Source: Thioalkalivibrio sp. ALJ7 (GTDB lineage: Bacteria; Pseudomonadota; Gammaproteobacteria; Ectothiorhodospirales; Ectothiorhodospiraceae). From it: 64,000 bases of DNA. How positions within the stretch are numbered: position 1 is the stretch's first letter; each line of letters begins with the position of its first letter. Shown one piece after another: positions 8,108-16,989 of the stretch. The stretch is taken from NCBI RefSeq assembly GCF_000376865.1, contig NZ_AQXQ01000005.1, positions 1 through 64,000 of the forward strand, in the 5' to 3' direction. Position numbers and translations under genes: made by a program. The notes below the pieces were generated by a model. That model did no database searches. It was not told the origin of the DNA and was given only the letters and a program-made list of their open reading frames with translations.

Positions 8108-9136
8108 ATGAGCGAACCCACCGTAACCAGCCCGTTGAAGGTGACGTATTGCCGAGACGATTCTCCGGAATCGGCTACGGCATCCGTGGTCATACGGTTT
8201 GGGGCGGCCAGTGGTGTCGAGTGCCTACCCGAGCGGATAGAGATTCAAGTTGGGTTGCAGCCGTTGGGGCGTGATACCGATTGGTTGGAATGCTGGTCAC
8301 TACCGCACGGGGCCGCTTGCGATACGGGGGAGATCGGTGCGCTGACCTACCTCCGAAGCGGGGGGTGCCTGATTGGATGTTGGTTTCATGCCCTGGATGC
8401 CACGACCGACCCCGAACCTCTGACCGAGCGCGCCTACCAAGAGATTCTGGCAGGTTGCCAGGCGTTGGGCTTCGAGCACCTGGTGCGGGTCTGGAACTAC
8501 TTTCCCGCGATCAATGAACCGGTCGCCGAACAGGAACGGTATCGAGGATTCTGCAGCGGCCGTGCACGGGTGTTCGAGTCTCTACCGGAGTACGAACGAA
8601 ATCTCCCAGCGGCGACCGCCATCGGTACGCATGCCGACGGTCTGCTGATTTACTTCATTGCCACTCAGGAGGCGGCGGCTCGCATCGAGAACCCGCGCCA
8701 GGTGAGCGCCTACCGCTATCCGCGACAGTATGGTCCGCGCAGCCCGTCATTCGCGCGTGCCAGCCTATGGCAGTCGGGTCCCGAGTCGGCCGAACTGTTC
8801 ATCTCGGGCACGGCGAGTATCGTAGGACATGAGAGCCGTCATGCTGGCGATCTAGAGGCGCAGATTGATGAGAGTCTGCGCAATATCGGGGTGCTGTTGG
8901 AGGAGGCTGCGACGCACCATCCTGTCGGCGTCGAAGGGCCGAAAGCGCTCTCGATGCTCAAGGTTTATCTGCGTCATGCCAAAGATGCGCCTGCCGCCGA
9001 GCGCCACCTGCGTACCCGTCTCGGTGATGACGTACCGTGCCTGTTGTTACATGGCGATATCTGCCGAGAAGAATTGCTGGTCGAGATCGAGGGCCTTTAC
9101 TCCGAGCATCGTCCGGAACCACTGGCGTCGCCCTGA
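8108..9136 (+). CDS. Chorismatase (XanB2/Hyg5/FkbO family)
   Basis: A 342-residue protein that looks like the chorismatase fold. Recognised stretches are VWNYFPAIN, RYRGFCSGRA, the AYRYPRQYGPRSPSFARA loop, FISGTASIVGHES and the C-terminal DICREELLVEIEG. Members remove pyruvate from chorismate, giving 3-hydroxybenzoate (Hyg5 type), 3- and 4-hydroxybenzoate (XanB2), or a dihydroxy-cyclohexadiene (FkbO type). Here Cys319 lies 7 residues before Glu326, the spacing I recall for the Hyg5 active-site Cys/Glu pair, which favours 3-hydroxybenzoate. The next gene is a methyltransferase. In Xanthomonas XanB2 feeds xanthomonadin pigment and ubiquinone; either role is possible. The start at 8108 has a weak ribosome-binding site. 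Confidence 0.8.
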   Translation: MSEPTVTSPLKVTYCRDDSPESATASVVIRFGAASGVECLPERIEIQVGLQPLGRDTDWLECWSLPHGAACDTGEIGALTYLRSGGCLIGCWFHALDATTDPEPLTERAYQEILAGCQALGFEHLVRVWNYFPAINEPVAEQERYRGFCSGRARVFESLPEYERNLPAATAIGTHADGLLIYFIATQEAAARIENPRQVSAYRYPRQYGPRSPSFARASLWQSGPESAELFISGTASIVGHESRHAGDLEAQIDESLRNIGVLLEEAATHHPVGVEGPKALSMLKVYLRHAKDAPAAERHLRTRLGDDVPCLLLHGDICREELLVEIEGLYSEHRPEPLASP

Positions 9137-9227
9137 AGCGCCGCAGTCCCCTCAAACATTGATGTCGGATGGGTTGTGCGCGCCGCTGGGGCCGCAATAA
9201 CCGGTCCCAAGCCTGGGAGCATATGGA

Positions 9228-9974
9228 ATGCCGCAATCGACGAAGAAACCACATCCGGTCCTGAAGGATTACTACGGGGACGAGGAGAGTCGTCGCGCGT
9301 ACGTCGACGACCTGTTCGACCGTACCGCGCCTTACTACGATCGAATCCTGCGCGTCGGTTTCTTTGGTACGGGGCAGGCCTACCGTCGCTTTGTGCTGAA
9401 GAAATCCGGGTTGAAGGCCGGGATGAAGGTGCTGGATGTAGCCACCGGGACCGGGCCGGTGGCGCAGGAGATCCGCAAGGTCGTCGGCGACGATCATCTG
9501 ACCTGTGTGGATCCCAGTCGCGGCATGATGGATATCGCCCGCACCAAGATGGATGCCACCTTCATCCAGAGTCTGGGCGAGCAAATGCCCTTGCCAGAAC
9601 GCGAATTCGACCGGCTATACATGGGCTACGGGCTGCGCCACGTGCGCGATCTGCACGAGTTGTTCAGCGAATACTTCCGGGTGTTGAAGCCCGGTGGTCG
9701 CTGCACGATCCTGGAAGTCTCGCGCCCACGGACCAAGCGCCAGTTTGCGCTCGCGCGTTTTTACTTTCGTGACTTTGTCCCGTTCGTAGGCAAGGTCCTG
9801 ACTCGAGATCCGGACGGGCACCTGCTGATGCGCTATTTCTGGGACACGATTGATCAGTGCGTGCCGCCGGAGGAGATCCAGGACACCCTGCGCGCGGTCG
9901 GCTTTGAGGATGTCCAGCGCGACGTCCAGCTCGGCGTGTTCAGCGCTTATACGGCCACACGCCCGGCCGAATGA
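9228..9974 (+). CDS. UbiE-like SAM-dependent methyltransferase
   Basis: A 248-residue class I methyltransferase. The SAM-binding motif I is VLDVATGTGPVAQ, followed by motif II around LTCVDPSRGMM and the LKPGGRCTILEVSRP strand. The layout (FDRTAPYYDRI near the N-terminus, then the Rossmann core) resembles UbiE/MenG quinone C-methyltransferases, but the UbiE-specific substrate motifs are not obvious, so it may act on another aromatic or polyketide compound. It lies 91 bases after the chorismatase gene on the same strand, with GGGAGC before its ATG. Its stop codon overlaps the start of a broken DUF167 gene. Confidence 0.75.
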   Translation: MPQSTKKPHPVLKDYYGDEESRRAYVDDLFDRTAPYYDRILRVGFFGTGQAYRRFVLKKSGLKAGMKVLDVATGTGPVAQEIRKVVGDDHLTCVDPSRGMMDIARTKMDATFIQSLGEQMPLPEREFDRLYMGYGLRHVRDLHELFSEYFRVLKPGGRCTILEVSRPRTKRQFALARFYFRDFVPFVGKVLTRDPDGHLLMRYFWDTIDQCVPPEEIQDTLRAVGFEDVQRDVQLGVFSAYTATRPAE

Positions 9975-10244
9975 TCCAGGTGGTCCGTTGGCATGTCTGA
10001 AAGTGAAGGCCGCACCGGGTTTCAAGCGCAACGCGATCGGTGCCTGGATGGGGGAGGCGCTTAAGCGGCAGGCGCAGGCTCCACCGGAGAAAGGTCGTGC
10101 CAATCAGGCAGTGTTGAGCGGCTGGCAAGCGAACTGGGAACTTCCAAGACGGCCATCCAACTCGTGGCCGGTGCGCCGCCGCGCATCAAGACCGTGTCGG
10201 TGGATGGCGGGTCTGAGGCGGATCTTCGCCGCGCGCTATCCTGA
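9971..10244 (+). pseudogene. DUF167 (YggU family) gene broken by two frameshifts
   Basis: The segments of a DUF167 protein occur in three successive frames. The start ATG (9971) overlaps the methyltransferase stop as ATGA and gives MIQVVRWHV before a stop. One frame over comes LKVKAAPGFKRNAI, then APPEKGRANQAV, the family signature. At about 10111-10113 the frame shifts again, to VERLASELGTSKTAIQLV, then a VSVDG segment, ending at TGA 10242-10244. Each shift equals one missing base. Restored, the protein would be about 91 residues, the usual family size. Neither site is in a long homopolymer, which makes a simple sequencing error less likely but does not exclude it. Confidence 0.75.
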
Positions 10245-10292
10245 ACCTGAACCCCTATTGCTGGGTACCGCCAACTTCGACAGGAATTACGG

Positions 10293-11327
10293 ATGAATCG
10301 ACTGACGATTACTCGACCGGACGATTGGCACCTGCACCTACGCGACGGGGATGTGCTGGCGTCGGTGTTGCCGGATACCGCGCGTCGCTTCCACCGCGCG
10401 ATCATCATGCCTAACCTGAAGCCGCCCGTGACCACGGTGGAGGCGGCCGCGGACTATCGCGACCGGATCCTGGCGGCCCTGCCGGATGAGGCCGATTTCG
10501 AGCCATTGATGACGCTGTACCTGACCGAGGGCACCACGCCGGAGATGATCGAGGCGGCGAAGGCCTCGGGTTTTATTCATGGCGTGAAGTTGTACCCCGC
10601 TGGGGCCACCACCAATGCGGCCAGTGGCGTGACCGATATCCGGCGTTGTTACCCCGTGTTCGAGGCTATGCAACGGTTGGATCTGCCTTTGCTGGTTCAT
10701 GGTGAGGTGACCGATCCGGATGTGGATATCTTCGATCGGGAGGCGGTGTTCATCGAACGCCATCTGGAACCCCTGATCCGTGATTTTCCAGACCTGCGGG
10801 TTGTGCTGGAGCACATCACCACTGAATCGGCCGTGCAGTTCGTCCAGGATGCGCCCGCGAACGTGGGATCCACCATTACGCCCCAACATTTGCTATACAA
10901 CCGCAATGCGCTGTTTGCAGGTGGTATGCGCCCGCATCACTTCTGCCTGCCGATCCTGAAGCGTGAACGCCATCGCAAGGCTCTGGTGGAAGCAGCGACC
11001 AGTGGACACCCGCGTTTCTTCCTGGGGACCGACAGCGCACCGCATCCGCGTCACGCGAAGGAGTCGGCCTGTGGTTGTGCGGGCATCTATTCGGCCCACG
11101 CAGCCATCGAGCTGTATGCCGAGGTGTTCGCGGCAGCGAACGCCCTGGACCGCCTGGAAGGGTTTGCCAGCCACTTCGGCGCGGACTTCTATCGCCTTCC
11201 GCGCAACACCGACACGCTAACGCTGGAACGTGCGCCCTGGACCGTGCCCGAGGCCGTCCTGTTCGGGCACGATCCCGGCGTGCCGTTACGCGCGGGGGAG
11301 TCGATCGGTTGGCAGCTAGCCCGGTAG
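10293..11327 (+). CDS. pyrC: Dihydroorotase (class II)
   Basis: A 344-residue zinc amidohydrolase that cyclises N-carbamoyl-aspartate to dihydroorotate in pyrimidine synthesis. The metal ligands HLH are at residues 13-15, the Lys expected to be carboxylated is in [13 protein letters not shown], and the further ligands appear in LVHGEV, VLEHIT and the FLGTDSAPH Asp motif. Length and order match the E. coli PyrC type. It follows the broken DUF167 gene by 48 bases and precedes a small membrane protein. Confidence 0.96.
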   Translation: MNRLTITRPDDWHLHLRDGDVLASVLPDTARRFHRAIIMPNLKPPVTTVEAAADYRDRILAALPDEADFEPLMTLYLTEGTTPEMIEAAKASGFIHGVKLYPAGATTNAASGVTDIRRCYPVFEAMQRLDLPLLVHGEVTDPDVDIFDREAVFIERHLEPLIRDFPDLRVVLEHITTESAVQFVQDAPANVGSTITPQHLLYNRNALFAGGMRPHHFCLPILKRERHRKALVEAATSGHPRFFLGTDSAPHPRHAKESACGCAGIYSAHAAIELYAEVFAAANALDRLEGFASHFGADFYRLPRNTDTLTLERAPWTVPEAVLFGHDPGVPLRAGESIGWQLAR

Positions 11328-11402
11328 CTGGGCGAACGAACCCTGTTCGCCATGGATGGTCAGCAGAGATAGACAAGTGAATTGAAACAAGAGGATGGAC
11401 AC

Positions 11403-11882
11403 ATGACCGAACCCAATGTGCAACGCGGAACCCTGTGGTTCTGGATGGCCATCAGCTTGGGTGTGGCTCTACTGATTGTCGCACTGGGCGTCGGGCTGGA
11501 ACCGGCCGGTGCCGCCATCCTGCGCGCGCCTCTGAGTTCGCCGGCCGCCGGAGCGCTGGGCTTTGGCCTGCTGATGGTCTGGGCGGCGTATGCCTATGCC
11601 TTGTCCGCGGGGCGCGCCGCGGGTAGCCAGGAGATGGGGGTGGTCATCCTCAACCTGGGGCTCCCGGTGGCGCTGATCCTGCTGTGGCGGGCTGAACTAA
11701 ACGCCCTGGCGTTTTTCGTGGCGCTGGGTTGGGCGCTTACGCTGGGTGGCATGGCCATGCGCCTGTTCCGCCGAGAGGCCCTCGCGGGAATCATGATGCT
11801 GCCACTGATCGGTGTCAGCATGACGGCGATCCTGTTGTCCTTGACGCTTTGGATGGTGCCTGCTGCGACCGGGAACACCTGA
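11403..11882 (+). CDS. Five-helix membrane protein, TspO/MBR-like
   Basis: A 159-residue integral membrane protein with five predicted hydrophobic segments: about 10-33, 49-68, 79-97, 99-120 and 129-150. Size, helix count and the last helix pair (a LFRREALAGIMMLPLIGVSM run ending in a Trp) recall TspO/MBR proteins, where the final helices read FWR..-AGLLLLPY-W. The family's conserved tryptophans of the first loop are not clearly present, so this is a divergent member or a look-alike. AGAGGA precedes the ATG at 11403. Substrate unknown; TspO proteins bind tetrapyrroles and sterol-like ligands. Confidence 0.4.
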   Translation: MTEPNVQRGTLWFWMAISLGVALLIVALGVGLEPAGAAILRAPLSSPAAGALGFGLLMVWAAYAYALSAGRAAGSQEMGVVILNLGLPVALILLWRAELNALAFFVALGWALTLGGMAMRLFRREALAGIMMLPLIGVSMTAILLSLTLWMVPAATGNT

Positions 11883-11903
11883 AGTCTAAACGGACCGCTC
11901 TGG

Positions 11904-12278
11904 ATGTTGCTGACCGAGGTACAAAGCGAGGCTCGATTGGCCAACGCTGCGCAACGCGGCGAGTTTGACGGCTTGCCCGGAGCCGGGCGGCCCCTGGTGC
12001 TGGATGACGATAGCGCAGTGCCGAAAGAACTGCGCATGGCCTATCGGGTGATGAAGAACGCGGGCTACGTTCCCGAGGCCGTACGCCTGCGGGGCGAGGT
12101 GGCCTCGGCTGAGGCCATCCTGCAGGCTGCGGATGATGACGCGGCGCGCCAACAGGCCGCGCGCCGCCTGCGTCTGTTGCTGGATCGCCTGAATCGCAGC
12201 GAAGAAGGGCGCGGGATGATCTCCGAATCGGGCTATTTCCAAGCCCTGTGTGAACGGATGGATGGTCCCGAGCGATGA
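11904..12278 (+). CDS. DnaJ homologue subfamily C member 28-type domain protein (DUF1992)
   Basis: A 124-residue protein matching the DUF1992 domain: AxxGEFDGLPGAGRPL near residue 20, then ELRMAYRVMKNAGYVPEAV, and a charged helical tail. The domain was named from a eukaryotic DnaJ relative but bacterial members carry no J domain; function unknown. It starts 21 bases after the TspO-like gene and its last 4 bases overlap the start of the radical SAM gene, indicating translational coupling. Confidence 0.82.
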   Translation: MLLTEVQSEARLANAAQRGEFDGLPGAGRPLVLDDDSAVPKELRMAYRVMKNAGYVPEAVRLRGEVASAEAILQAADDDAARQQAARRLRLLLDRLNRSEEGRGMISESGYFQALCERMDGPER

Positions 12279-13366
12279 TGAGTCCGCTCCACGGCCCGGT
12301 GCGGGGTCGGGGCGCGACCATCGACCCAGATGCCCGCTTTGAACCGACCCGCCGCGAGGCCTTCGACGACGGTTGGGTAGGCGACGATGATGCCCCAACA
12401 CCGCTGCGCACTGAGGTCACGGTCGAGCATCCGCGCAGGGTCCTGTCGTGGAATCAGTCGCCGGATGTCCCATTCGAACTGTCGCTTAACCCGTATCGGG
12501 GCTGTGAGCATGGATGTTCCTACTGCTTTGCGCGCCCTGCGCATGCCTATGTGGGGTTGTCACCCGGTCTGGATTTCGAGAGCCGGTTGTTTGCAAAAGT
12601 CGGTGCCGCCGACTGTCTGCGGCGAGAGTTGGCGCGGCCATCGCACCGTGTAACGCCCCTGGCACTGGGGATTAACACGGATGCCTACCAACCCATCGAA
12701 CGCGAATGGCGGATCACGCGAGAGATTCTCGAAGTGCTGGCCGCCACCAGGCACCCGGTTTCCATTGTCACCAAGTCCGCCTTGGTGGAGCGCGATCTCG
12801 ACCTGCTGGCGCCGATGGCCGAACGCGGGCTGGCGCAGGTCGCCATCTCGGTAACCACGCTGGACCGCGGACTTTCGCGCCATCTTGAGCCGCGCGCAGC
12901 CGCGCCCCAGCGACGCCTGCAGACAATCGAACGCCTGACGGCAGCTGGAGTGCCTGTGAGCCTTCTGGTCGCGCCCCTGATTCCGGTGCTCACCGATGGT
13001 GAACTGGAAACGCTGCTGGATGCGGGGGCAGCGGCGGGCGCGGTGGGCGCGGGCTATGTCCTGTTGCGTCTGCCCCGCGAGGTGGCACCAGTGTTCGAGG
13101 ACTGGTTGCGGACCCACTATCCGCTAAAGGCCGAGCACATCCTGCAGCGTCTGCGCGAGGCGCACGGAGGCCAACTGTATGATTCGACCTTCGGGCACCG
13201 GATGCGTGGCGGTGGTCCCTATGCCGAGGTCCTGCGCCAACGATTTCGGTTGGCACGGCGGCGGGCCGGTCTCGCCGGGCGCCTGGTCGAGCTCGACTGC
13301 ACCCAGTTCGAGCCGCCCATCGACAGGGCCAATAGACGCGACGACAACCAGATGGATCTATTCTGA
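12275..13366 (+). CDS. PA0069-type radical SAM protein (SplB-like)
   Basis: A 363-residue radical SAM enzyme. The 4Fe-4S cluster ligands are Cys77, Cys81 and Cys84 in CEHGCSYC, a CxxxCxxC motif. The preceding LNPYRG and following ARPAHAY motifs, and GINTDAYQPIE, are typical of the group related to spore photoproduct lyase and annotated as PA0069-family. Role unknown, possibly DNA or nucleotide repair. The protein ends in DNQMDLF, and QMDLF matches the QL[SD]LF consensus for binding the DNA polymerase sliding clamp. The gene overlaps the upstream DUF1992 gene by 4 bases. Confidence 0.82.
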   Translation: MMSPLHGPVRGRGATIDPDARFEPTRREAFDDGWVGDDDAPTPLRTEVTVEHPRRVLSWNQSPDVPFELSLNPYRGCEHGCSYCFARPAHAYVGLSPGLDFESRLFAKVGAADCLRRELARPSHRVTPLALGINTDAYQPIEREWRITREILEVLAATRHPVSIVTKSALVERDLDLLAPMAERGLAQVAISVTTLDRGLSRHLEPRAAAPQRRLQTIERLTAAGVPVSLLVAPLIPVLTDGELETLLDAGAAAGAVGAGYVLLRLPREVAPVFEDWLRTHYPLKAEHILQRLREAHGGQLYDSTFGHRMRGGGPYAEVLRQRFRLARRRAGLAGRLVELDCTQFEPPIDRANRRDDNQMDLF

Positions 13367-13459
13367 GACCGATCGTGGGCGGGCCGATTTCGACGTAACC
13401 GGCAGCGTCTTGCGGCCAATCTGGTTTACAGTAAGTACCTCGCGAACAAAGAACGAGTC

Positions 13460-14269
13460 ATGCCGGACACGACCATAGCTAAAAATCGCAGCGTGGCTTG
13501 GTGGGGGCGCCGGGCCCTTTCTTCAGGTCAGCACGGACGCTGGTCCATCGGGCCGCTGGACTTGTGGCTGCTCCACGGGCCACAGGAGTGGCAAATGGTG
13601 ACGGAGCGTCCTCGTGACCCGGCCGATGCGACCCTCGCGGTCGATGTGCCGTGCGCGGATGAGTTTCCCGCCGATGCAAAGGGGTTGCTTCGCTTCGCGG
13701 GCGCCGCGGCCGATGTGAAGCCGGAGTTGCGAGTGGCACTGGCCGATCGGCCCATGGTGAGTCGGCCGCAGAATCCGTTTTATGTCCCCGCGCAGGGGCA
13801 GGTCACGCTTTACCTGAGCTCGCCCGTCTGGGTGCAAGTGCATCTGGGTGATGCCATGGTGCAGGAATTTCCCGTCTACACGCCCTCGGATACCTGGTTC
13901 GGGCCAAGCACCGTGAATGGGGAGCTTTGTTATGCGACCCGTACCCAGGCCCGGCTTGAGTTGGCCGATGTACCCGAGCGGCCGCATCGTGTCGTCACGC
14001 CCCTGACGGTGGTGAACAAGGCGCCCGATGCCTTGTTTCTGGAGCGAGTCAATCTGCCGGTGCCGCGGTTGCCGGTCTATGCCGACGACCATAATCGGCT
14101 GTGGACACCGGCGGTCCGGATGGAGCGGGAGGCCGACCGCGACATGGCGGCGATGAAGATCGACTCCACCCCCCCCGCGGCGGCGAGCGGGGCCCAGCGT
14201 ATTGCCGAGCCCCGAGAGATCGGGGGGCGGCACTTGATGGTCCGGGCGTTTAGCGCCCTGTTCCAATAG
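13460..14269 (+). CDS. DUF432 family protein
   Basis: A 269-residue, probably cytosolic, beta-rich protein with no signal peptide or membrane segment. The pattern of PLDLWLLHGPQEWQM, the PVWVQVHLGDAM strand pair, and the YTPSDTWFGPSTVNGELCYATRT segment fits DUF432, a family of unknown function. I recall it often sits next to mechanosensitive channel genes, and here an MscS gene follows after 16 bases on the same strand. A role in channel regulation or assembly is therefore inferred from context only. Confidence 0.6.
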   Translation: MPDTTIAKNRSVAWWGRRALSSGQHGRWSIGPLDLWLLHGPQEWQMVTERPRDPADATLAVDVPCADEFPADAKGLLRFAGAAADVKPELRVALADRPMVSRPQNPFYVPAQGQVTLYLSSPVWVQVHLGDAMVQEFPVYTPSDTWFGPSTVNGELCYATRTQARLELADVPERPHRVVTPLTVVNKAPDALFLERVNLPVPRLPVYADDHNRLWTPAVRMEREADRDMAAMKIDSTPPAAASGAQRIAEPREIGGRHLMVRAFSALFQ

Positions 14270-14285
14270 GGAGCATTCGGCTGCG

Positions 14286-15197
14286 ATGAACGAATGGCTG
14301 CAAACCATCCAGGCCTTTGTTACTAGCGAGGCCTTTGTTGCCACGCTGAGGGCGGCGGTCTACCTGCTGGTGGGGCTCCTGGTGGCACGACTGGTGTCGC
14401 GCGGTCTGGGCCGTTTGCTAGAGGACAAACTCGACGCGCAGCAGATCATGCTGGTGCGACGCATCAGCTTCTACCTGATTGTGCTGCTGGTGCTGGCCTC
14501 GGCGATGCGCGAGTTGGGCTTCGATCTGACGGTGCTCCTGGGGGCCGCGGGGATCCTCACGGTCGCACTCGGCTTTGCATCCCAGACTTCGGCCTCGAAC
14601 CTGATCTCCGGGTTGTTCCTGATCGGGGAACGACCGTTTTCCGTGGGGGATGTCATCAAGGTCGGGGATGCGACCGGGGAGGTGTTGTCGATAGATCCGC
14701 TGTCGGTGAAGTTGCGCACCTTCGACAACCTGATGGTGCGCGTGCCTAACGAAAGCCTGGTCAAGTCCCAGCTCACCAACCTCAGCCGTTTCCCGATTCG
14801 CCGCCTGGATATGCAGATTGGCGTGGCCTATCACACTGATCTCAAGCAGTTACGGGATGTTCTGATGGAGGTCGCGGAAGGCAACCCGGTGTGCCTGGAA
14901 GAGCCTAAACCGTTGTTCATCTTCCTTGAATACGGCGACTCCGCGTTGAAGATTCAACTTTCGGTCTGGGCACGACGGGAGAAGTTTCTGGACCTGCGCA
15001 ATTCCATGCATCTGGATGTGAAGGCGGCCCTCGACGCGGTCGGTATCGAGATCCCGTTTCCGCAGCGCACACTGGGCGGGCTTTCCGCCGGTGCGCTGCC
15101 GGTGCGAATCGTGGATAACGTCCCCGAGGCGGAGCTGCCGGATGCAGTAGCCGATCCTGATGCAGCGGACACGCCCAGCGCCAGCAATCGAGACTAG
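14286..15197 (+). CDS. mscS: MscS-family mechanosensitive ion channel
   Basis: A 303-residue small-conductance mechanosensitive channel that opens under membrane tension to release solutes during hypo-osmotic shock. Three transmembrane segments lie at about 18-37, 59-79 and 82-110; the last is the pore-lining TM3 with GAAGILTVALGFASQTSASN. The MscS beta domain follows (FSVGDVIKVGDATGEVLSID, then TFDNLMVRVPNESL), and then the alpha/beta vestibule. The C-terminus is an acidic, Ala/Asp-rich tail. It pairs with the upstream DUF432 gene. Confidence 0.93.
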   Translation: MNEWLQTIQAFVTSEAFVATLRAAVYLLVGLLVARLVSRGLGRLLEDKLDAQQIMLVRRISFYLIVLLVLASAMRELGFDLTVLLGAAGILTVALGFASQTSASNLISGLFLIGERPFSVGDVIKVGDATGEVLSIDPLSVKLRTFDNLMVRVPNESLVKSQLTNLSRFPIRRLDMQIGVAYHTDLKQLRDVLMEVAEGNPVCLEEPKPLFIFLEYGDSALKIQLSVWARREKFLDLRNSMHLDVKAALDAVGIEIPFPQRTLGGLSAGALPVRIVDNVPEAELPDAVADPDAADTPSASNRD

Positions 15198-15249
15198 GCC
15201 GTCCTGTTGAGAGACCGGGTTCGGGTACCGGTGGCCGTTTGCAGGGAAA

Positions 15250-16971
15250 TCAAGGGTTGGGACGGGGTGTTGTGTCCAGGTTTAGGTCGACCCACACTGG
15301 GTCGTGGTCCGAGGCCCGCCAGGGGCCGTCCGCGGGACGACGGCCGTCGAATCCCAGGAATACCGGTTCATCCGCGTTCACCCTCCAGGTGTCGCCGTCC
15401 TGTACCCGTTCGTGCATCGGGGCTGGGCCCAGTAGGTAGTCGAGTTGTCCGGCCTTGCCTCGGAAGACATAGCTGTAGGCTTGTGTGGGGTCGGAGTGAA
15501 CAAGATCCCGTTTGCCCGCCCGATGCAGCACTTGTAAGGGGTCTTCGGCGGCGTAGGCGTTGAGATCGCCCAGGATCAGGACCGGTACTTCGGAAAATTC
15601 ACCGCGTTGTTGTTCCTCAATCCATTGGATCAGCCGTTCGGCTTGTTCCGTGCGGCGCAGATTCCAGCATCCCTGGCCACGATCGATGTCACCCGAGTCA
15701 GGGCAACCGCTCTTGGCCTTGAAGTGCACGGCTACTGCCCCAAAGCGCAGTTCGCTTTCCGCATGTTCGAACCAGCCGAGCAACGGCGGGCGGTGATGGA
15801 CGGGGTCCTCATCCGCGGTTGTATCAAGCAGCCGGACTTGCTCGGGCCGATAGAGGAGCGCGACCTTGATGGCATCCGTCCCGGGAGCGGGGTGGGCAAT
15901 GGCCGAATATTCGCCGCGCGAACGCGTTGATGCGTTCAAACGCTCCAGGAGCCCTTCCCGGGCGGCGGTGGCGTTCTCCAGTTCCACTGCGGCCAGCAGG
16001 TCCGCATTCAATGCATGAATCAGGGCATCCAACTTGGCAGTCTGGCGCTCACGTTCGGACGGGTTGCTTGCACCGCGTTCACCGAGCGTCACGAAGTCGT
16101 TCTCCAGGTTGGCGGTGGCGATGCGCAGCCGGTCCAGCGCGGGCGCCGGGGGCGGATCGGGGCGCTCGCCGGAGTTCCAGGCGGGCGTTGCGGTGGGATG
16201 AATGCGATGTCGGCCGAAGGCGTGCGTCAGGATGCCCTTCAGGCCCTCGACCGTGCTGCCGGTGCGGCGAGTGCCATACTCGTCCAGATAGGGGATGGGA
16301 TCCGGCTGCGCTCGATAGCTGCCGTCGTCGAGCTCAATGGTCCGATTGCGGTGGGATGGCCCTGTATCTTGGCCGGTTTGCCCCGGATGCCGCAGGCGGC
16401 CATCGGCGGCAAGCGTAAGGGTCCCGTAGCGCGCCAGTTCGCGATTGGACGTCACCGTCAGCGTTTGCGGAAAACGGACCTTCAGGTCCGAAAAGGTCTC
16501 CAGGCGATGCGCATCCTCGGGCAAATGCAGTTCAATCGGTTCGGGCCGGCCTTCGTAACCACAGGAATGGACGGCGTTCACATGCGAGATCTGCGGGCGC
16601 TCGTGATGGCGGTTGAATTCGCCGTGCACCTGCAGCCGCTGTCCCGGACGCACGGGTGTCTGGCGGGGGGCGTAGACGAACAATCCGGTGGCCTCCTTCC
16701 CGGTGCTTTGCTGGAGGTAGAAGCCACCCAGCTCGTCTTCGTCCATGAACACGCCGGAAGCGATGCCTTCCGCTACTACGGGTTCACCTTCGGAAACGAT
16801 CCCATCGCGTAGGTCGGAGAGGTCTTGGAGAGGGGCCGCCGTGGTAGGGCAACTGACGCGGGCATCGGCCATCGCCGCGCCCGACAGGAGCAGACCAATG
16901 GACGCAAACACCAGGGCGTGGCGGGTGCCACTGGTTGGCGTGGGGGAGGTTGCTGAGTGCGGCCGATCCAT
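15250..16971 (-). CDS. Secreted ExeM/NucH-type endonuclease
   Basis: A 573-residue predicted extracellular nuclease. A signal peptide covers roughly residues 1-36, with a likely AMA|DA cleavage. An OB-fold nucleic-acid binding domain follows (VAEGIASGVFMDEDELGGFYLQ). The C-terminal half is an endonuclease/exonuclease/phosphatase domain, with an ATANLENDF strand, a VELEN catalytic Glu, the LILGDLNAYA Asp/Asn pair and a final SDHDPVWVD. Such enzymes degrade extracellular DNA, for phosphate or nucleotide uptake or biofilm turnover. Cys residues in SGCPDSG and GQGCW may form a disulphide. The gene starts 18 bases after nsrR on the same strand, suggesting co-transcription. Confidence 0.87.
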   Translation of the reverse strand: MDRPHSATSPTPTSGTRHALVFASIGLLLSGAAMADARVSCPTTAAPLQDLSDLRDGIVSEGEPVVAEGIASGVFMDEDELGGFYLQQSTGKEATGLFVYAPRQTPVRPGQRLQVHGEFNRHHERPQISHVNAVHSCGYEGRPEPIELHLPEDAHRLETFSDLKVRFPQTLTVTSNRELARYGTLTLAADGRLRHPGQTGQDTGPSHRNRTIELDDGSYRAQPDPIPYLDEYGTRRTGSTVEGLKGILTHAFGRHRIHPTATPAWNSGERPDPPPAPALDRLRIATANLENDFVTLGERGASNPSERERQTAKLDALIHALNADLLAAVELENATAAREGLLERLNASTRSRGEYSAIAHPAPGTDAIKVALLYRPEQVRLLDTTADEDPVHHRPPLLGWFEHAESELRFGAVAVHFKAKSGCPDSGDIDRGQGCWNLRRTEQAERLIQWIEEQQRGEFSEVPVLILGDLNAYAAEDPLQVLHRAGKRDLVHSDPTQAYSYVFRGKAGQLDYLLGPAPMHERVQDGDTWRVNADEPVFLGFDGRRPADGPWRASDHDPVWVDLNLDTTPRPNP

Positions 16972-16989
16972 GGCGCTTTCGCTTGTTTG

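Noticed and set aside
13523-14344. A 273-codon minus-strand frame opposite DUF432
   Set aside because: Low-quality, His/Arg/Pro-rich translation, no ribosome-binding site, and it runs opposite a better-supported gene that pairs with mscS.
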